Below are positions 9,339 through 17,717 of a stretch of 64,000 nt of DNA, one piece after another. Positions within the stretch are counted from its first letter, which is position 1. Each line of letters starts with the position of its first letter. Both the position numbers and the translations under genes were made by a program. The notes below the pieces were generated by a model. That model saw nothing but the letters and a program-made list of their open reading frames with translations. It was not told the origin of the DNA and ran no database searches. This stretch comes from an uncultured Holophagaceae bacterium (GTDB taxonomy: Bacteria; Acidobacteriota; Holophagae; Holophagales; Holophagaceae), in assembly GCA_903840385.1 (NCBI GenBank), contig CAIMFT010000105.1:1-64000 (forward strand). Direction: 5' to 3'.

Positions 9339-9866
9339 CTAGCGGAGTTCGGCGAGCAGGGCCTCGCCCTGTTTCCAGGGCCCATGGCCGCTGGCGACGT
9401 TCAGGTGTCCCACCTCGCCCAGGTCCACCCGGCGGGCCCCCCAGGCCTCGGCCAGGGCCACCGCCCGGTCATGGGTCATGAACACATCGTTGGCGGAAGC
9501 CGCCAGGATGGCTGGGAAGGGCAGCCTCTGCTGGGGGATGGGACCGAAGGGCCGGAGCGCCTCCAGGCCACCGGGGCGGTCCACATCCGCCGGCGCCGCC
9601 AGGAGGGCCCCATGGATGGGCGCTGTCGGTTGGAGGGCCCAGCGCACGATGGCGATACAGCCCAGGGAGTGCCCCACGAGGATCGGCGCCTCGGCGCAGG
9701 CAGCCACGGCCGCAGCCAGGGCAGCGATCCAGCCCTCGGGCTCCGGGTGCTCCCAGTCGGGCATGACCACGCGCCGAGCATCCGGCAGGGCCTGCTCCCA
9801 GAGAGTCTGCCAGTGGGTGGGACCCGAGCCCTGGTAGCCGGGCACGATCAGCACGGGCCGAGTCAC
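9339..9866 (-). CDS. RBBP9/YdeN-type alpha/beta hydrolase
   Basis: VLIVPGYQGSGPTHWQTLWE, GHSLGCIAIVRW nucleophile elbow, C-terminal GHLNVASG. Confidence 0.88.
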   Translation of the reverse strand: MTRPVLIVPGYQGSGPTHWQTLWEQALPDARRVVMPDWEHPEPEGWIAALAAAVAACAEAPILVGHSLGCIAIVRWALQPTAPIHGALLAAPADVDRPGGLEALRPFGPIPQQRLPFPAILAASANDVFMTHDRAVALAEAWGARRVDLGEVGHLNVASGHGPWKQGEALLAELR

Positions 9867-10450
9867 GGCGTCGGCACCAGCGCATCCGCCAGCCGGCGCA
9901 CATAGCTGCTCAGGTCGGTCACCTCGGTCACCGCTTCGGGGGTGGTGCGCAGGAGCTGGAAGTAGCCAGCATAGGCGGCATAGGCCAAGAGGGCCCGCTG
10001 GCGGGCATCTTCGTCGTTGAAGCCCAGGGCCAGGAAGGCCTCCCGGCCCAACTCCAGGCGGCGCGCCGTGGCCCGCCGGAGGTGGGGTTGCACCCGGGGG
10101 TCCTCGCTGGAGGCTGCTAGCGCGGCGAAGATCCGGCCGTTCTCGGTGTCCTCAAAGGCCGCAAAGAGCAGCACCCGCAGGCGCCGACGAGGGTCCTCGA
10201 TGCCCTGGTAGCGGGTCACCACATCCAGGCTCTGGTCCTGCTCCCAAGCGTCCAGCACGGCCTGGATGAGGTCGTCACGGTTGCTGAAGTGCCAGTAAAA
10301 GCTGCCCTTGGTGACCCCCAGAACCTGGGCCAGGGGCTCCACTGCCACGGCCCGGAGGCCCTCCTGGGCCACGGCATTCATGGCTGCCCGCACCCAGGCG
10401 TCCCGGGAGAGAGGGGTGGTGCTGCGGGAGGTTTTTTTGGGGAGGGCCAT
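9863..10450 (-). CDS. TetR/AcrR family transcriptional regulator
   Basis: N-terminal HTH: AMNAVAQEGLRAVAVEPLAQVLGVTKGSFYWHFSNRDDLIQAVLDAW; ATG at 10450 preferred to TTG at 10465. Confidence 0.92.
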   Translation of the reverse strand: MALPKKTSRSTTPLSRDAWVRAAMNAVAQEGLRAVAVEPLAQVLGVTKGSFYWHFSNRDDLIQAVLDAWEQDQSLDVVTRYQGIEDPRRRLRVLLFAAFEDTENGRIFAALAASSEDPRVQPHLRRATARRLELGREAFLALGFNDEDARQRALLAYAAYAGYFQLLRTTPEAVTEVTDLSSYVRRLADALVPTP

Positions 10451-10458
10451 GGGACGCC

Positions 10459-10509
10459 TTGACAAGGCCCAGGCAGTTTAACATACTTCACCGTATGGAA
10501 TCCATACGG
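10459..10509 (+). promoter_or_regulatory. Sigma70-like promoter with TetR-type operator palindrome
   Basis: TTGACA (10459-10464), 17-bp spacer, CATACT (10482-10487); perfect inverted repeat CCGTATGGA-A-TCCATACGG at 10491-10509 overlapping predicted +1. Confidence 0.8.
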
Positions 10510-10533
10510 TTCCGTATTGAGCCAGGAGGCATC

Positions 10534-11358
10534 ATGCGCAGCCCTGCCCTCACCGCCCTCGCCGCCGTGCTGTTGTTGGCCCTAGGGTGTGCCACCCCGG
10601 AATCTGTCCAGCGCCGCAGCAGCCTCACCGCCTACCTGGGGGGGAAGGACGCCGCCCCCCTCACCGCCAGCGGCCCGGCGAAGCTCCAGCTGCCCCTCCG
10701 CCTGGGGGTGGCCTTTGTGCCCAACGAGAGCAGCAAGCGCGCTGGCAACAACCTGGCCTGGGGCGGCGCTCAGTCTGGCCCAGGGGGCCTCATGCCCGCC
10801 GACCAGGAAGCTCGCCTCAACCAGCGGGTGGAAGAGGTCTTCAAGAGCAAGCCCTGGGCCCACTCCTTCAAGATCATCCCCAGCCAGTACCTCACCCTCA
10901 GCGGTGGCTTCGAGGACCTGGACCAGGTCTCCAAGACCTTTGGTGTGGATGTGATTGCCCTCATCAGCGTGGACATCCTGCAGTTCAGCGCCCCAACCTG
11001 GTACTCCTGGACCTACTGGACCCTGGTGGGGGCCTACGTCGTGCAGGGCGACAAGAACGACACCACCGCCCTCATGGACGCTGCGGTCTACCATGTGCCC
11101 AGCCGCACCTTCCTGTTCCGGGCCGGCGGTCTGGGGCAAGTGAAGGGCAGCAGCAGCTGGTCCAACCGGGAGGACGCCTTCCGCCAACAAGCCCAGCAGA
11201 GCCTCGAGCTGGCCATGAAGGACCTCTCCACCAACCTGGATGGCGGGGTGGTTGGCTTCAAGCAGGACATCATCAAGGGCGCCCGCAAGGACGTGGTCCT
11301 GGTGGACAAGGACGGCAACCCCGTCGGCTCAGCGGGCTACGACCCCACCAAGAAATAG
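10534..11358 (+). CDS. Conserved lipoprotein (resembles rhombotarget-lipoprotein-like family; weak call)
   Basis: Strong RBS (AGGAGG); signal plus lipobox MRSPALTALAAVLLLALGCATP; QRRSSLTAYLG, LPLRLGVAFVP, FGVDVIALISVDI. Confidence 0.75.
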   Translation: MRSPALTALAAVLLLALGCATPESVQRRSSLTAYLGGKDAAPLTASGPAKLQLPLRLGVAFVPNESSKRAGNNLAWGGAQSGPGGLMPADQEARLNQRVEEVFKSKPWAHSFKIIPSQYLTLSGGFEDLDQVSKTFGVDVIALISVDILQFSAPTWYSWTYWTLVGAYVVQGDKNDTTALMDAAVYHVPSRTFLFRAGGLGQVKGSSSWSNREDAFRQQAQQSLELAMKDLSTNLDGGVVGFKQDIIKGARKDVVLVDKDGNPVGSAGYDPTKK

Positions 11359-11390
11359 CCTGACGCCCCACCCCACACCCCGGAGGCACC

Positions 11391-12059
11391 ATGCGCTCGG
11401 CCGCCCTGACGCTTCTGCTCCTTGCTTCCCTGGCCTGCGCCCGGATCTACCGGCCTGTCGAACTGGCAACCGCCCGCCCCCAGCCCCAGGGCCAGGGCTT
11501 GGCCGGTACCCTGGTGCCCCAGCCCTGGGGCGACAACTCCCGCAACGAGGGAAAAGCTCAGTCGGCTCACCTCCGGGTGCTGGTCCTCGGCCTGGACAAC
11601 CCCTCTGCTGCCGGGCTGGAGGTTTTTCGCCTGGGCGTCCCCGAGGGGGTCACAGCCCTCTCGCCTGAGGCGGCCGCCGACCTGGTGAAGCAGTCCAGCA
11701 TGCTGCACCTCCTCTACCCACTGATCCCGGCCCTCCTGTCTGCAACCTCTACTGGCGGCGGGGGTGCCAACTACATCGGACCCACGCCCGCGATGGTCTT
11801 TGGAGCCATGGCCGTGGTGGGTCTTCTGATCGGGCTTCCCAACCTGGGCGTGGCCAACACCAGCAACCGCCGCCTGGCGGAGTTCTTCCAGACCCGGGCC
11901 TGGTCGCCAGGGCGACTGGAGCCGGGCCAGAGCCGACGTGGCCTCGTGTTCTTCCGCTGCCAGGACCCCGAAACAGCCTTCCCGGTCCAGCTCTTCTACC
12001 GCACCGGGGACAAAGAGCAGGTGCTGGATCTGACCTGTCCGGCGCCTGCACCCCGGTGA
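11391..12059 (+). CDS. Hypothetical lipoprotein
   Basis: Signal [20 protein letters not shown] with lipobox; downstream of and colinear with preceding lipoprotein. Confidence 0.7.
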   Translation: MRSAALTLLLLASLACARIYRPVELATARPQPQGQGLAGTLVPQPWGDNSRNEGKAQSAHLRVLVLGLDNPSAAGLEVFRLGVPEGVTALSPEAAADLVKQSSMLHLLYPLIPALLSATSTGGGGANYIGPTPAMVFGAMAVVGLLIGLPNLGVANTSNRRLAEFFQTRAWSPGRLEPGQSRRGLVFFRCQDPETAFPVQLFYRTGDKEQVLDLTCPAPAPR

Positions 12060-12100
12060 ACAAGCTTCCAGCGAGGCTAGACTGGAGCTTCGGAGCGCCC

Positions 12101-12877
12101 ATGTCCCTCGTCATCGCCGGCAAGACCCTCGAGAACCGCCTCGTCCTGGGGACGGGCAAGTACAAAGACTTCGCCACCATGCAGGCCTGCTATCGGGCCG
12201 CCAGGGTGGACATGGTGACCCTGGCGGTGCGCCGCTTCAACCTGGAGGCCCAGGGCGAGGAGAACATCCTCAACTGGATCCCCAAGGACATCGCCCTGCT
12301 GCCCAACACCGCGGGCTGCTATACCCGGGAGGACGCCCTGCGGGTGGCGCGCCTGGCCCGAGAGGCCCTCAACACCCCCTGGGTGAAGCTGGAGGTCATC
12401 GGGGACGCCAAGAGCCTCTACCCAGACAACGAAGAGACCCTGGAGGCCGCCAAGATCCTCGTCAAAGAGGGGTTCATCGTCCTGCCCTACGTGAATGCCG
12501 ACCCCATCCTGGCCAAGAAGCTCTGCGATGCCGGCTGTTCAGCGGTCATGCCCCTGGGCAGCGCCATCGGCTCGGGCCTCGGCGTCCAGAACCCCATGAC
12601 CCTGCTCCTCATCAAAGAGATCACGGACAGCTACGCCATTCCCATGATCGTGGACGCCGGGGTGGGTACCGCCTCCGATGCAGCCCTCGCCATGGAGCTG
12701 GGCGCTGACGGCGTGCTGCTGAACACCGCCGTGGCCGAGGCGGGCGACCCCATCCGCATGGCCCAGGCCATGGACCATGCCGTCCAGGCCGGCCGCCTGG
12801 CCTTCGAGAGCGGGCGCATGCCCAAGCGCCTCTTTGCCAGCGCCAGCAGCCCCATGACGGGCGTCATCGGGACCTAG
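12101..12877 (+). CDS. thiG: Thiazole synthase
   Basis: [62 protein letters not shown]. Confidence 0.95.
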   Translation: MSLVIAGKTLENRLVLGTGKYKDFATMQACYRAARVDMVTLAVRRFNLEAQGEENILNWIPKDIALLPNTAGCYTREDALRVARLAREALNTPWVKLEVIGDAKSLYPDNEETLEAAKILVKEGFIVLPYVNADPILAKKLCDAGCSAVMPLGSAIGSGLGVQNPMTLLLIKEITDSYAIPMIVDAGVGTASDAALAMELGADGVLLNTAVAEAGDPIRMAQAMDHAVQAGRLAFESGRMPKRLFASASSPMTGVIGT

Positions 12878-12881
12878 CGCC

Positions 12882-13517
12882 ATGATCCAGAACGACCTGA
12901 GTCCCCTCGAATGCCGTGTCCTGGGCTGCCTCCTGGAGAAACAGCTCAGCACGCCCGACATCTATCCCTTGTCCCTGAACGCCCTGCTGAATGCCTGCAA
13001 CCAGTCCAGCAACCGCGAGCCTGTCCTGGCGCTCACCGAGCCTGAGCTCCAGGCGACCGTGGCGGAGCTGGTGACCCGGGGCCTGGCCGAGCACTGGCCG
13101 GGCCGGGTGCTCAAGGTCGCCCACACCGCCAAGCCCACCTGGAACCTCTCCGTGCAGGAGGCGGCCCTTCTGGGTGAGCTGCTGCTGCGCGGTCCCCAGA
13201 CGCCCGGGGAGCTGCGCACCAACACCCGGCGCATGTATGCCTTCCCCGATCTGGACGAGGTGGAAGCCTGCCTGGGTGTCCTCCTGGAGGCGGAGCCGCC
13301 CCTGGTGGTACGGCTGCCCAGGGCCCCAGGGTCCCGGGAAGCCCGGGTGGCTCACCTGCTGTCCGGCCCGCCGACAGAAGGCAGCGCCCCCCAGGCCGCA
13401 GAGAGCGGCGCGGTGCGCACCGGCCGACTGGACCAGCTGGAGGCCGAGGTCGGCGCCCTCAGGGCCGAGCTGGCAGACCTCCGCCAGGCCTTCGAGGCCT
13501 TCCGGGATCAGTTCTAG
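12882..13517 (+). CDS. YceH/UPF0502 (DUF480) family protein
   Basis: LSPLECRVLGCLLEKQLSTPDIYPLSLNALLNACNQSSNREPV signature. Confidence 0.9.
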   Translation: MIQNDLSPLECRVLGCLLEKQLSTPDIYPLSLNALLNACNQSSNREPVLALTEPELQATVAELVTRGLAEHWPGRVLKVAHTAKPTWNLSVQEAALLGELLLRGPQTPGELRTNTRRMYAFPDLDEVEACLGVLLEAEPPLVVRLPRAPGSREARVAHLLSGPPTEGSAPQAAESGAVRTGRLDQLEAEVGALRAELADLRQAFEAFRDQF

Positions 13518-13525
13518 GCTGGCCC

Positions 13526-14608
13526 TCAGGCCCCCAGACTCGAATAGTCCGTGTAGCCCTTCTCCCCCGGCGTGTAGAAGGCGCTCATGTCCGGGCTGGC
13601 CAGTGGGGCGCCCGAGGCCAGGCGGGCGGGCAGGTCCGGGTTGGCGAGGAAGGGCCGACCGAAGGCGATGAGGTCGCCCTTGCCCGAGGCCAGGTCCGCC
13701 TCGGCCCGGCTGCGGTCGTAGCCGCCGCTCAGGAGGAGGGTGCCGTGGTAGGCCGCCTTGATGCGCGCCACTGTGGCGGGCGCCGGGGCCGGCGCACCCA
13801 TGGCGCTGTGGTCCACCAGGTGGAGGTAGACCAGGCCCAGGGCGTCGATTTCCGCCGCGAGGTGGCTGTAGGCCTCCTCGGTCTCGGGGAAGGTGGCGAT
13901 GTCGTTGAACACACCGTGGGGGGACAGGCGAATACCCACGCAGTCCTTGCCGATGGCGGCCACGGCGGCGGCGGCGACTTCCAGCACGAAGCGGGCCCGC
14001 TTCTGGTGGCTGCCACCGTAGGCGTCGGTGCGCACATTGGAGCCCGGGTTCAGGAACTGCTCCAGGAGGTAGCCGTTGGCGGCGTGCAGCTCCACACCAT
14101 CGAAGCCCGCCGCCACTGCGTTGCGGCAGCCCTGGGCAAAGGCCGCCACGGCCCGCTGAATGTCTGCTTCCGTCATCGCCCGAGGTACCGGGTGCGGCTG
14201 CATGCCCTGGGTGTCGGTCCAGATTTCTCCCGCAGCGGCCACAGCGGAGGGCGCCAGCACCTCGGCCCCGGGGGCGAGGTTGGCTGCGTGGCCGATGCGG
14301 CCGGTGTGCATCATCTGCAGGAAGATGTGCCCGCCCTGGGCGTGCACGGCCGCCGTCACAGCCTGCCAGCCGGCGATCTGCTCCGCTGAGAAGATGCCGG
14401 GAATGCGGGGGTAGCCCAGCCCGTCAGGCGCAGGCGAGGTCCCCTCGCTGACGATCAGGCCGGCGCTGGCGCGCTGGCCGTAATAGGTGGCCACCAGCTC
14501 ACCAGGGATGTTGCCCAGGGAGCGGTTGCGGGTCATGGGGGCCATGACGATGCGGTTGCTCAGGGTGATGCGCCCCAGGGGGGCAGGGCTGAAGAGATCG
14601 CGGCTCAC
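13526..14608 (-). CDS. Alkene reductase / old yellow enzyme (NemA-like)
   Basis: LFSPAPLGRITLSNRIVMAPMTRNRS, FDGVELHAANGYLLEQFLNPGSNVRTDAYGG. Confidence 0.93.
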   Translation of the reverse strand: MSRDLFSPAPLGRITLSNRIVMAPMTRNRSLGNIPGELVATYYGQRASAGLIVSEGTSPAPDGLGYPRIPGIFSAEQIAGWQAVTAAVHAQGGHIFLQMMHTGRIGHAANLAPGAEVLAPSAVAAAGEIWTDTQGMQPHPVPRAMTEADIQRAVAAFAQGCRNAVAAGFDGVELHAANGYLLEQFLNPGSNVRTDAYGGSHQKRARFVLEVAAAAVAAIGKDCVGIRLSPHGVFNDIATFPETEEAYSHLAAEIDALGLVYLHLVDHSAMGAPAPAPATVARIKAAYHGTLLLSGGYDRSRAEADLASGKGDLIAFGRPFLANPDLPARLASGAPLASPDMSAFYTPGEKGYTDYSSLGA

Positions 14609-14676
14609 AGAGACTCCTTGTTAAGACAGGGTCTCAGCATAGGCTGGAAAGCAAACTAGGTGTTCAAACTTTTATT

Positions 14677-15075
14677 TTACCAGCCCATGGCCCGAAGACC
14701 GGCTTCCAGCTCGGGGAGCTTGTCGGGCTCCGTGTGGAGGAGCACCCGGAAGGGGCGCGGGGCCAGGTCCTCGGCCACGACCGCCAGCACGGCCAGCCAG
14801 GTGGTACCGGCGGAAGGCGGGGCCTCCTGCAGCAGTCGATCCGCCTCCAGGATCAGGAAGGTGCCCCCCTCGGGGAGGTCCGCCAGGGCATCCCGGAAGG
14901 CATCCCAGGTGCCCCCGAAGTGCGAGGGGAAGCCCGCCGCTGCCGCCCACTCGGCCAGCAGGGCGTCCCGGGTGGTCATGTGGGCACCCCGGAGGGTCCA
15001 GAGGGGCCCCGGAAAGAGGGCCGCCAGAGCCTCGGCGGCCACCGGCCCAGGCCAGGCCAGGACCGGCCCTGTCAT
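14677..15075 (-). CDS. Barstar-family RNase inhibitor
   Basis: FPSHFGGTWDAFRDALADLPEGGTFLILEADRLL barstar signature; 4-nt overlap with upstream RNase gene. Confidence 0.88.
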   Translation of the reverse strand: MTGPVLAWPGPVAAEALAALFPGPLWTLRGAHMTTRDALLAEWAAAAGFPSHFGGTWDAFRDALADLPEGGTFLILEADRLLQEAPPSAGTTWLAVLAVVAEDLAPRPFRVLLHTEPDKLPELEAGLRAMGW

Positions 15076-15485
15076 CGGACTTCGACGAAGGAGCGGTAGT
15101 GGTCAGCGGTGTACCAGGCCCGCCCATCGCTGCCGGTCACCAGGCGCTCGGCGCCGCGGTGCTTGCCCACGGCCCGGGGCCGCACATCCCACTCGCGGTA
15201 CTCGATGCGCTTGCGCCGGCCGTCGTAGCGGGGCAGCAACCCCTCATAGTTCCCAAAGACCCGGCCGCCCACGTAGCCCGGCGCCGGGAAGCCATGCTTG
15301 CGGACATAGGCCAAGGTCTCCCGCACCTGGGCCGGAACAGGGTCGCGGGGTGCTGGCTGGACCTGGGCCACCAGCAAGGTCTGCGGCAGCGGCGCCTGGG
15401 CCGCACGGAGCACCCCGGGCAGGAGGACGCCCAGGCAGACCAGGCCCACAGCCAGGTATGCCAGGAGCCTTCGCCAGTGGGTCAT
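15072..15485 (-). CDS. Barnase-like guanyl-specific ribonuclease with N-terminal signal/anchor
   Basis: GGRVFGNYEGLLP, IEYREWDV (catalytic Glu), AERLV (Arg), YTADHYRSFVEVR (His) align with barnase; hydrophobic N-terminus. Confidence 0.9.
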   Translation of the reverse strand: MTHWRRLLAYLAVGLVCLGVLLPGVLRAAQAPLPQTLLVAQVQPAPRDPVPAQVRETLAYVRKHGFPAPGYVGGRVFGNYEGLLPRYDGRRKRIEYREWDVRPRAVGKHRGAERLVTGSDGRAWYTADHYRSFVEVR

Positions 15486-15516
15486 GGGTCCTCCACGATG
15501 ACGGCAGTTTACCGCC

Positions 15517-16839
15517 TCAGCGCTCCTCCGGTCGCCCAGCCTCCAGGATCCCCCCCTGGCGGCGGTCCGCCCGGAGGAGCAGGACTGCGAAGATGAGCCC
15601 AGCCACCCCCAGCCCCGCAAACATGACCTGGGTGGCGGTGTAGGTTCCGGTGGCGTCCCGCAGCTTGCCATTCAGGAGGGGAAACAGGCCCAGCCCCAGG
15701 TTCTGAATGGCTGTCATCAGGCCGAAGGCGGTGCCCACACGCTTCTCCTCCACAATCATGGGCACCGAGGGCCACATGGCCGCGGGCACCAGCACAAAAG
15801 CCGCTCCCAGCAGCACCATCATGGGGATGGGGTTCCAGTGGGTGAGGCCCATGATGAGGTGGGCCGGGATCAGGACCACGGAGCCCAGCACCATGAGGGA
15901 GGCGCGCTTGCCGATGCGGTCCACCAGGTCCCCAGCGAAGGGGGCGAAGACCATGGACGCCGCGATCACGATGCTGGTGACGCCGGGCGCCGTGTTGAAC
16001 ATGTGGGTGAAGTTGTAGAACACCTGGGAGAGGAAGCCACCGGAGCTGGCGCTCACCAAAGGAAGGCCCCACTTGTCATGGAACATGTCCGGAGCGAGGG
16101 CGGTGAAGGGGAAGATGGCGCTGTAGAAGGTCACACACAGGAGCACCACGAACCAGAAGGATGGGGTGAACTTCCGGATGTCCGAGAAGACGATGCGGTC
16201 CCCGGCGTCGGGCTTGGCAAGGTCCAGGACCTCCTCCCCATGGCGGTCCATGACGTTGAAGACCAGGTTGCACAGCACGGAGAGCAGGCAGAAGCCTGCG
16301 GCGGCCCAGAGGGCCACCCGGAAGCTGCCGAAGTAGGTGGCGATGAGCTCCTCAATGTTGAAGCTGAAGAGCGTCCCAATCCGGCTGATGGTCAGCGTGA
16401 TGCCAAAAGCCATGGCGATTTCCTTGCCCTTGAACCAGCGGCTGACGATGGCGCTCTGCACCACGATCAGAGCCTCGGAGCCCGCCCCGAAGACCAGACG
16501 CCCGGTGAAGAGCATCCACTTGGTTGTAGCCATGGCCACCATGACCGCGCCAATCAGGACCAGCAAGCTGAAGAGGAGGCTGGCCCGGCGGGGCCCCAGG
16601 ACGTCGTAGAGCATCCCGCCGAAGAAGACGATGCCAATGGCTGCCACCGAGTAGGCGGTGTAGAGGTTGCCGATGTCGCTGCGGTCCAGGTGCAGCTCCC
16701 GCATCAGGGTGGGGCCAAGGGCCCCGATGCTGTCGTAGGCGAAGTAGCTGCCGAAGGCCAGCAGGCTGATGAAGAGCAGAATGGTGAAGCGGTAGAGCCG
16801 GGTGCTCGGATGGAAAGCACCGAGGGTCTCGGTCGTCAT
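15517..16839 (-). CDS. Major facilitator superfamily transporter
   Basis: About 12 hydrophobic segments; GGMLYDVLGPRRASLLFS, DLVDRIGKRASLMVLG loops. Confidence 0.88.
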   Translation of the reverse strand: MTTETLGAFHPSTRLYRFTILLFISLLAFGSYFAYDSIGALGPTLMRELHLDRSDIGNLYTAYSVAAIGIVFFGGMLYDVLGPRRASLLFSLLVLIGAVMVAMATTKWMLFTGRLVFGAGSEALIVVQSAIVSRWFKGKEIAMAFGITLTISRIGTLFSFNIEELIATYFGSFRVALWAAAGFCLLSVLCNLVFNVMDRHGEEVLDLAKPDAGDRIVFSDIRKFTPSFWFVVLLCVTFYSAIFPFTALAPDMFHDKWGLPLVSASSGGFLSQVFYNFTHMFNTAPGVTSIVIAASMVFAPFAGDLVDRIGKRASLMVLGSVVLIPAHLIMGLTHWNPIPMMVLLGAAFVLVPAAMWPSVPMIVEEKRVGTAFGLMTAIQNLGLGLFPLLNGKLRDATGTYTATQVMFAGLGVAGLIFAVLLLRADRRQGGILEAGRPEER

Positions 16840-16982
16840 GGGAAACCTCGTCAGCCGGGACTCAGGGATGGGGTTCCCGGAGCCAAGCCCCGATGGTCCC
16901 ATGGCGTCCCGGGGCCGGGGCGGGACAAATTCCACTCGGGCGGCATTCCGCTGTGCCCCAAGTTGTCGGATAGTTAGTACCC

Positions 16983-17708
16983 ATGGTCGTCCCCCCCCGC
17001 CGAGTCTGTCCCAGCTGCCAGCACGCCCTGCCGGCCCTGGCGGCAGAGTGCCCGGAGTGCGGCCTGACCCTGGCCCCGCCCCAGCAGCCGGGACGGCGCA
17101 TGCTCTTCCAGGCTTCCGCCCTGGCCCAGGCCACCTTCGAGCCTCCCTCCCGGGCCCTCATGGCGCCGGCCCTGGGCCGCGTGACCCCGGTGGCCGTGGA
17201 CGTGAGCCCCGAGGAACTGGTCGCCACTGACCTGCCAGCCCTGCCACTGGCAGCACCAGAACCCACCATGCCAGCCGCCCTGGGCTTCACAGAGCATGTC
17301 TCCAGCTTCGCCCCCCTCCTGTGGGTGGAGCTGTCGGATGCCCTCCTGCTGGCGGTGGTTCAGGGTCTGGCGCTGACCCTGCCTGCTTTGGCCCTCGGGG
17401 TGTCACCCCTCCGCCTGGCCTCGGAGGCCTGGGTCTATGTGATCCCCTACCTGCTGGTGGTGTCCTGGTTCCTGTTCCTGGCCCCCCTGCTGCTCATCGG
17501 GCAGACGCCCAGCATGGGGTTCTTCGGCGTGGCCCTCCCGGAGAACGCCCCCCACCGCCGCGCCATCTACTCCCTGGCGCACCTGGTCTCGGTGTGCTGC
17601 TTCCCCATCAGCCTGCTCTGCATGGTCCTGGGCGAGCGCCACCAGACCCTGGCGGAGATCCTCACCGGACAGGAGCTTCTCGCCCTGCCGACACCCCGCC
17701 TGCGCTGA
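16983..17708 (+). CDS. Zinc-ribbon + RDD-family membrane protein
   Basis: CPSCQHALPALAAECPECG; C-terminal RDD-like GQTPSMGFFGVAL...RHQTLAEILTGQ. Confidence 0.78.
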   Translation: MVVPPRRVCPSCQHALPALAAECPECGLTLAPPQQPGRRMLFQASALAQATFEPPSRALMAPALGRVTPVAVDVSPEELVATDLPALPLAAPEPTMPAALGFTEHVSSFAPLLWVELSDALLLAVVQGLALTLPALALGVSPLRLASEAWVYVIPYLLVVSWFLFLAPLLLIGQTPSMGFFGVALPENAPHRRAIYSLAHLVSVCCFPISLLCMVLGERHQTLAEILTGQELLALPTPRLR

Positions 17709-17717
17709 GGGTCGGAC

